Shown piece after piece: positions 36,201 to 41,943 of a DNA stretch of 41,943 bases (position 1 is the first letter of the stretch; each line of letters opens with the position of its first letter). The notes under the pieces are model-generated. The model was given only the letters and a program-made list of their open reading frames with translations. It was not told the DNA's origin and did no database searches. A program made the position numbers and the translations under genes. The stretch is from Saprospiraceae bacterium (lineage in GTDB: Bacteria; Bacteroidota; Bacteroidia; Chitinophagales; Saprospiraceae). The stretch spans positions 107,501 to 149,443 of the forward strand of contig JADKKF010000014.1 of the NCBI GenBank assembly GCA_016720635.1, read 5' to 3'.

Positions 36201-37900
36201 AGTGACAAGTATAACTATTAGTGTAGATCAGGCAGCACCTACAGGAAATGCAGGCGTAGATCAAACACTTGGATGCGGAGGAGGAAGCGCAACTGTAACA
36301 GCAACAGGAGGGGCAAGTTATTCATGGAATACAGGTTCAAGTAGCTCTGTATTGACGGGGAATGTAACAAATACAAGAACATATACTGTTACAGTTACAG
36401 GATCAAATGGCTGTACCTCAGTCGATCAGGTGACAGTAGTAGTCCCAGTGTGTGGCACAATTGGAGGAACAGTATTCTTTGACACGGACAACAACAATAC
36501 TCAAAGTGTAGGGGAGGTTTCCGCCTCGGGAGGAGCACCCACAAACCTAAATACTTTGACGGGAGGCAGCGGTGTAATAGTAACCCTGTATAATTCAGTA
36601 CAAATTTAAGTGTAGCAAATACAGCAACAAATACGAGTGGAAACTACGGCTTTACGAATATTCCAGCTGGAGATTATGTAGTATTTAGTAATATTCCAAG
36701 TGGATACACAGCATCGCAATCAAATATAGGAGGAAATGATGCAGTCGATAGCGATGGATTGAATACAGGTACCTTTAGCTTCAATGGTTCAAATAATTTT
36801 TAACAGACTTAGGACTGCAAGCTGTATCTTGTAGTGGAAGTATCACGTCGAATAAATTATTGTCACATGTACAAACCCAAGTGCAACATTAACTGCTAGT
36901 AATGGGGTGAGTTATGCCTGGAATACAGGAGCGAATACATCTTCTATTCAGGTAACTCCACTGCAACAACCAGCTATACATTGACAATAACAAATAGTGC
37001 AGGATGCAAAGCAGTGACAAGTATAACTATTAGTGTAGATCAGGCAGCACCTACAGGAAATGCAGGCGTAGATCAAACACTTGGATGCGGAGGAGGAAGC
37101 GCAACTGTAACAGCAACAGGAGGGGCAAGTTATTCATGGAATACAGGTTCAAGTAGCTCTGTATTGACGGGGAATGTAACAAATACAAGAACTATACTGT
37201 TACAGTTACAGGATCAAATGGCTGTACCTCAGTCGATCAGGTGACAGTAGTAGTCCCAGTGTGTGGCACAATTGGAGGAACAGTATTCTTTGACACGGAC
37301 AACAACAATACTCAAAGTGTAGGGGAGGTTTCCGCCTCGGGAGGAGCACCCACAAACCTAAATACTTTGACGGGAGGCAGCGGTGTAATAGTAACCCTGT
37401 ATAATTCAGTACAAATTTAAGTGTAGCAAATACAGCAACAAATACGAGTGGAAACTACGGCTTTACGAATATTCCAGCTGGAGATTATTATGTAATATTT
37501 AGTAATATTCCAAGTGGATACACAGCATCGCAATCAAATGTAGGAGGAAATGATGCAGTCGATAGCGATGGATTGAATACAGGTATCTTTAGCTTCAATG
37601 GTTCAAATAATTTTACAACAGACTTAGGACTGCAAGCTGTATCTTGTGAGTGGAAGTATCACGTCGAATAAATTATTGTCACATGTACAAACCCAAGTGC
37701 AACATTAACTGCTAGTAATGGGGTGAGTTGCACCTGGAATACAGGAGCGAATACATCTTCTATTCAGGTAACTCCTACAGCAACAACCAGCTATGCAGTG
37801 ACAATAACAAATAGTATAGGATGTAAAGCAGTAACAAGTATAACTATTAGTGTTGATCAGGCAGCACCTTTAGGAAATGCAGGATTAAATCAAACACTAG
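32367..37900 (+). repeat. Tandem array of about seven 819-bp units (SdrD_B plus two Ig-like modules)
   Basis: Unit starts (TGTGG[CT]ACAATTGG) fall at 32367, 33186, 34003, 34818, 35633, 36451 and 37260; spacings are 819, 817, 815, 815, 818 and 809. The first spacing equals 273 codons and the others are shortened by small deletions. Units 2-7 are nearly identical in DNA; unit 1 differs more. The seventh diverges near 37880. A partial, diverged SdrD_B-like stretch follows at 38298-38540. Confidence 0.93.
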
Positions 37901-38595
37901 GATGTGGTGGAGGAAATGCCACCTTAACAGCGACAGGAGGAGGACCCTATGCGTGGAGTACGGGAGCAATAACATCACTCACGACAAATAAAATCCATCA
38001 GTCACTACAGTTTATACTGTGACAGTAACAGGTGCGAATGGATGTACTGCTACAGATGAAGTAAGTGTAATAGTTGATAAAACTCAACCAACAGCTAGTA
38101 CTGGAGCTGACCAAACTCTAAGATTGTGCAGGTGGTAACGCCACAATCACAGGTTCAGGAGGAGGAACTTATGCATGGAATACAGGGCAAAACACTACAG
38201 CAATCTCAGTGAACATTACCAGCAATACCATATACCAGTTACCGTAACCGGTACAAATGGGTGCATTTCTACAGATGCGATGACAAGTAAAGTACCAGAC
38301 TGTGGAATCTTAGGCGGAACAGTGTGGTACGATCTCAATAATGATGGCTTGCAATGGTGTCCAAGTTGTGTTATATAATGCGACTACAAACACTTCACTT
38401 GCTTTAACCACTTCAAGCTCGACGGGCGATTACCAATTTTTGAATCTCGATCCTGGTAGTTATTATGTTCAGTTTTTAACAAGTACTTTGCCAAATGGAT
38501 ATCAAGTTGCTAATTTTGATTCTGATGGAGGAGGAATGGTCTAAGCGATAACGATGCTATGATATTTTAGGCGTTACGACTCCAGTTGCTATAGA
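33185..38595 (+). pseudogene. Second giant adhesin, repeat region broken by many indels
   Basis: The protein sense of the 819-bp units can be followed throughout, but the frame changes at least 20 times. Open pieces include 33290-33907, 33826-34242, 34313-34627, 35129-35914, 35944-36609 and 36981-37244. Sites seen by comparing units: missing G near 33247 and 33865; missing C near 34136; GAG to AG at 34148, 34968, 36597 and 37407; missing T near 34609; missing A near 34650; extra A near 34836; missing T near 35054 and 35870; TAA created near 36801; missing G near 36855 and 37669; missing T near 36960; missing A near 37190; extra G near 37648. As sequenced, no full-length product can be made. 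Whether this is decay or read error is discussed in the findings. Confidence 0.75.
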
Positions 38596-39204
38596 GTGCA
38601 TCTATTGTTAATTTTAGTTTTAGATCTTGGGATTTACCAAGTTTTGCCAATAAAATTAAAATCATTTTCTGGAAACTCAAGAAATTGTATCAACAATTTA
38701 AAATGGACTACAGCAACAGAAAAGGACAATGCTGGCTTTGAAATTGAAAGATCCATTGATGGCATTAATTTTACAAAAATAAAGGCATTGCAAGGAAGTA
38801 GGAAATAGTGTAGAAGATCAACACTATTCAACATCTGATGTTGCCACCAAGATGCATATTACTATAGATTAGTGCAGATAGATATTGATGGAACTAGAAA
38901 TATTTCTGCTACTATTTTTGTAAAAACTGACTGTGCAGCATTCAAGACAGAGGGTATCAATGCACTTTATCCAAATCCAATAAATGGTGCACAAAAAATG
39001 ACGTTAAAGTACACTTCAAATAATAGTATAGCTGGTAAATTGACTGTCATAGACATTCATGGGAAAATAGTTTTGAACAATGTCGTCGAATTGAGAGAAG
39101 GAATAAATAGTTTTTATGTAGATATTGAAAATCTTGTAAATGGTATTTATTTTGTGAAATTGAAAACGACAAAACGCAGATTAACAATTATAAGAAGTTT
39201 GTAA
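38596..39204 (+). CDS. Second giant adhesin, C-terminal part with T9SS type A sorting domain
   Basis: Two open pieces separated by indels near 38803 and 38830-38870. The first has LPIKLKSFSG, then LKWTTATEKDNAGFEIERS and DGINFTKI, followed after the break by YYRLVQIDIDG. This is the fibronectin-like module that commonly stands before the sorting signal. The second (38872-39204) has LYPNPINGAQKMTLKYTS, GKLTVIDIHGKIV, GINSFYVDIENLVNGIYFVK and ends TIIRSL: the Por-secretion-tail (type A) domain that directs proteins through T9SS for surface anchoring by sortase PorU. ATG-like starts in this stretch are internal. Confidence 0.85.
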
Positions 39205-39244
39205 AGCTGGATTAGTTTAATTGAATTTTACAATATTTATGGAC

Positions 39245-39271
39245 AAGGTGGGCTTTAAGTCCACCTTTTTT
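39245..39271 (+). terminator. Rho-independent terminator after the second adhesin
   Basis: AAGGTGG (39245-39251) pairs with CCACCTT (39261-39267) and is followed by T residues; it lies 41 bases after the stop. Confidence 0.85.
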
Positions 39272-39857
39272 ATTGTGGGTAACCTAAATTGATTAAGAAT
39301 ATCTCAAAATATTAATTAAAAGGTAGGATTTCAACTATTAGACGCTTTAAATTTAATTTTTTCCATTAAACAAAAATCGACGTAGTCAAACAAACTTTTG
39401 CATAGATGTCCTAAAGAACTGGATGCCATGTAAACAAAAACATATCCTAACTAAATTTGATTAAAAATATAATAGATAGAATATACATTTATTAAAATTA
39501 AAATAACACAAATATCGAAAAGAAAAGTATAAAATATGGAAAATATAATTCATGCAAAAAGTGTTTAATATGACGTGTAAAATAAAAGTTGCAAAATAGA
39601 AAAAAAATACTAATCTTTGACTTGCGTTTTGTTGGGCGATTTCGTTCTTATTAGTAACTTTAGTTGTTATTACATATAAATTAAAAATAATTCAAGACGG
39701 AATTCTTCCTGATATGTAACCCAATTGAATAATTTGAGTCTAAATGTTGACTCGACACGAGAGCTAGTTGTTCATTTTTTGGATTTAATCCCAATTTTCA
39801 AAAATGTACGATTATTAAATTTTGGATTAGTTAAACCCTAATTGTTATTTTAAGTGC

Positions 39858-39890
39858 TAGGGCGGTCAAATGTGGCCGCTCTATTTGTTT
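39858..39890 (+). terminator. Orphan terminator-like hairpin in non-coding DNA
   Basis: TAGGGCGGTCA (39858-39868) pairs with TGGCCGCTCTA (39873-39883) over 11 pairs including two G-U pairs, then TTTGTTTT. No coding frame ends before it; the nearest gene end upstream is 650 bases away and has its own terminator. Confidence 0.6.
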
Positions 39891-40264
39891 TGAGACTTTT
39901 CAAATAATTTTCTATGCATTTTAAAAGTGCAGCTATGTTGGGGATTTATGACTTTTTGATGTGAAAAGCTAAGTGTATTTTTTTATAAAAGTTTAATGTA
40001 AGAATAAAAGCAAATCTTATTGGAATTCAAAATAAATTTATCGCATACTACTTTTGTTTAAAATTCGTAAAAATATAAACATTTGAAAATTAATTATTGT
40101 AAATTTGTGTTATTTCTATTGATTTAAAACGAAATTGGCACACTTTTTGTGTAAAATTAATATAATTATATTTTGCAATATGTATTTAATAAGTATTTTT
40201 TTTATTTTTTTTTTGTTTTTTGATTAACATAGGGTCGATTTTCTTCGTTAATACTTATTAGTTA

Positions 40265-40320
40265 GCACTGTTTTTTTAAGCTCTTATTGAGCTAGCACTT
40301 TTTTTATTAGGCACTTTTTT
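40265..40320 (+). promoter_or_regulatory. GCACT/T-run direct repeats with a small hairpin before a secreted-protein gene
   Basis: GCACT followed by a T-run occurs at 40265, 40295 and 40311, and a perfect 5-bp hairpin AGCTC/GAGCT lies at 40279-40283 with 40289-40293. GCACT motifs also precede the secreted-protein gene at 29404. A regulatory role is inferred from position only. Confidence 0.3.
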
Positions 40321-40343
40321 AGAAGTCATTTAAAAATAACATT

Positions 40344-40727
40344 ATGGGTTTGAAATTATTTATCACTTTCGTGATATCAATCATCGAAAGTACACTATTG
40401 CGAATTAGGAATTTAAAAACTTTTCTTAATTCTACTTTCCTCTCTACACATCAATTAGAATTCATTCATGGGTTTCTAAAACCCGATTATGGTTCGTTAA
40501 TCAATTCAAAAAACAAGATTCAGCTTCGCTTCTTACCAATGCATTGGTTTGTGGCTGGGATGATCTTTTTTTCTGTTAATGCTATGGGGCAAGGAGCCCA
40601 GACAGAAGTTTCTATTGCAACATCAATTTCTACATTTGATTATTGTGGCATTAATAATTGTGCTACAATTTCATTGGTAAAACATCCTGCTTCAAATTCA
40701 AATTATTGTAATCCATTAGATTTTTAA
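40344..40727 (+). CDS. Third secreted protein, N-terminal part with long leader
   Basis: The ATG-started frame codes about 65 residues before a hydrophobic stretch (MHWFVAGMIFFSVNAMGQG) that looks like a Sec signal core with cleavage near GQG. The start could be 40344, giving an unusually long leader, or the in-frame ATG 40539, whose signal would lack the basic end. The mature part (TEVSIATSISTFDYCGINNC) is new to me. The frame ends at 40727 in a T-run. One more T would give LDFLNENGFSEYENHGFM and a missing A near 40797 then leads to PSNPDQLSDVFKSTQWEDL, the frame of the next part. The leader bases TTAAAAATAACATTATG resemble those before 29404. Confidence 0.65.
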   Translation: MGLKLFITFVISIIESTLLRIRNLKTFLNSTFLSTHQLEFIHGFLKPDYGSLINSKNKIQLRFLPMHWFVAGMIFFSVNAMGQGAQTEVSIATSISTFDYCGINNCATISLVKHPASNSNYCNPLDF

Positions 40728-40854
40728 ATGAAAATGGATTTTCAGAATATGAAAATCATGGATTCATGATTTATGCAGCTTTTGATCCATCCACTCAATT
40801 CCTTCTAACCCTGATCAACTTAGCGATGTTTTTAAATCAACTCAATGGGAAGAT

Positions 40855-41943
40855 TTGTTCTCATCTCTCCAGGCAAACAATCCAGGATTGAATATAGAAT
40901 ATACTGGTCAACCAAGTGGAAGCGGAACAGGGGTAACATGGCACGCATCAGGATTGCAAGCCATCAAGGTCTCAGGCGGCAGTACACCTTTTACACTCTG
41001 TGGATTACCTCCAGGTTATTATTATTTTAGATCTTGGGATTGTTCCAATCCAAATAACCCCAGTGATAATGCTTATGGAACTGGAGCATTATTAGTACCC
41101 CAATATCAACCTATCACTAATTGGAATGTAAATTCTGGTGAACTTAATGAGATTTATGGATGCAACTTGGCTAATCGTAGATTGTCAATAACAAATCAGA
41201 GCGATCCGACTTTTGTTGACAATATGGGTCCATTCACTTTCGAATCAATAACTACCTTATCGACACCTTGTGGAGTTAATGCAGCTCCACATTATACTAC
41301 TAATGATCCGCAGATAGTTACTTATTTTGGTACTATTTGGATACATTTGACTGGAATATGCGAAGGAGGAACTTATATAATTACTATTAAGGATAAATGT
41401 GGCAATTTATATGAAATTCCTTATACTGGAGTGGTTCCACCTACATCAGTTTCATTGGAGATGCCTGCTTTTGGTTGCGATGCTGGAGCAAGTTCTGGTA
41501 CTGCTAATTTCACTCTTAATATTCCAGTTGATGGATACCCTTATACAGTTTCCATAAATAACGGAGCAAATGCATTATTTACTGCTAATAACTCAAATAT
41601 TTATACTTATACTACACCTACAGCAGGTGACTGGGATTTTTATAAAAAAGTATTGGGGCAAATCACAGGATTACAGCCAAACACTGCATATACATTCGTT
41701 ATAACAGGAGGTGATCCTTCATGTCCTTTTACTTATAGTAATACATTTACAACTGGTGACAAGTTTTCAAATTCCTGAAGTTTTTTATTATTATCAATAT
41801 TGTAATGCTTCGCAAAATATAAAATGACGTTTCATTTATAATGGCTGCAGTGGTTGTTAATGGTGGTATTTACCACACCTAATCAAATTGAATTCCCAGA
41901 TGTAAATGGACTTTCCAGGAGAACTAGGATTTGATATTACAAC
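40855..41943 (+). CDS. Third secreted protein, continuing past the window edge
   Basis: The clean frame covers 40855-41778 and its first codon is internal to the gene starting at 40344. It codes Ig-like/fibronectin-like beta modules with paired Cys: FTLCGLPPGYYYFRSWDC, CEGGTYIITIKDKCGNLYE, and YPYTVSINNG ... ITGLQPNTAYTFVITGGDPSC. The form matches surface proteins of T9SS-using bacteria, but the C-terminal signal is outside the window. After 41755 the frame is lost. Adding a C and a T in GGTGACAAGTTTTCAAAT gives DQVFQIPEVFYYYQYCNASQ, so the coding sense goes on to the edge with further indels near 41825-41850. Confidence 0.7.

Larger units (their letters stand above)
39272..40343. other. Long AT-rich non-coding stretch
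   Basis: More than 1 kb without a supported coding frame. It contains one strong hairpin with the look of a terminator near 39858-39890, T-runs at about 40195-40220, and three GCACT(T) motifs near the next gene. A TAATCTTTG sequence near 39612 is close to, but one base longer than, the Bacteroidota -7 box. Confidence 0.5.

Noticed and set aside
30119..39204. Programmed ribosomal frameshifting to explain the many frame changes
   Set aside because: More than 20 changes at unlike sequences, many of them absent from sister units, cannot be programmed events.

Overview
The window looks like a chromosomal segment of a Bacteroidota bacterium. The evidence is: secreted proteins ending in both kinds of type IX secretion (T9SS) C-terminal signal, SprB-type repeats, promoters of the TTG / TAnnTTTG form, and housekeeping genes (GyrA, CinA, LpxD-like, PpiD-like PPIase, M3 peptidase) of Bacteroidota character. 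A Saprospiraceae-like member is my best guess, at low confidence because no rRNA or tRNA is present.

Layout. 1-2665: the 3' end of a BamA/TamA-like outer membrane barrel gene, then two small cassette-like modules (a nucleotidyltransferase gene with a long imperfect palindrome; a 5'-truncated RelE/HigB toxin overlapping an intact HigA antitoxin). 2677-3612 (-): LpxD-like acyltransferase. 4041-17330: a giant T9SS type B adhesin of about 4,430 residues with a lamin-tail-like N-terminus, six near-identical 642-bp units (three Ig-like modules each), about 26 SprB-type repeats and a gliding-motility C-terminal domain; two single-base frameshifts break its N-terminal part. 17356-18856: a structured intergenic repeat and gene debris. 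18857-21000 (-) and 21243-23360 (+): divergent M3 peptidase and PpiD-like PPIase, each split by single-base indels. 23478-28854: a ketoacyl synthase and cinA (tail to tail), then gyrA. 29404-41943: three secreted-protein genes. The second is a type A T9SS adhesin carrying about seven 819-bp SdrD_B/Ig-like units and riddled with indels; the third runs off the window.

How parts work together. The barrel protein, LpxD-like enzyme, PpiD-like PPIase and M3 peptidase fit envelope biogenesis and protein turnover. The giant repeat proteins would be exported by Sec and then T9SS and displayed at the cell surface for adhesion or gliding; no T9SS machinery gene is in the window.

The two most interesting signals are these. 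First, a family of five intergenic elements of about 130-160 bp whose hairpin stems differ in sequence between copies while pairing is kept. Second, the 819-bp array in the second adhesin gene, whose copies are mosaics of linked variants and share indels with neighbouring copies. Single-base indels are frequent in 18.8-23.4 kb and 30-42 kb but absent from the 12.3-kb adhesin frame, gyrA, cinA and lpxD, so sequencing error, decay and phase variation all have to be considered.
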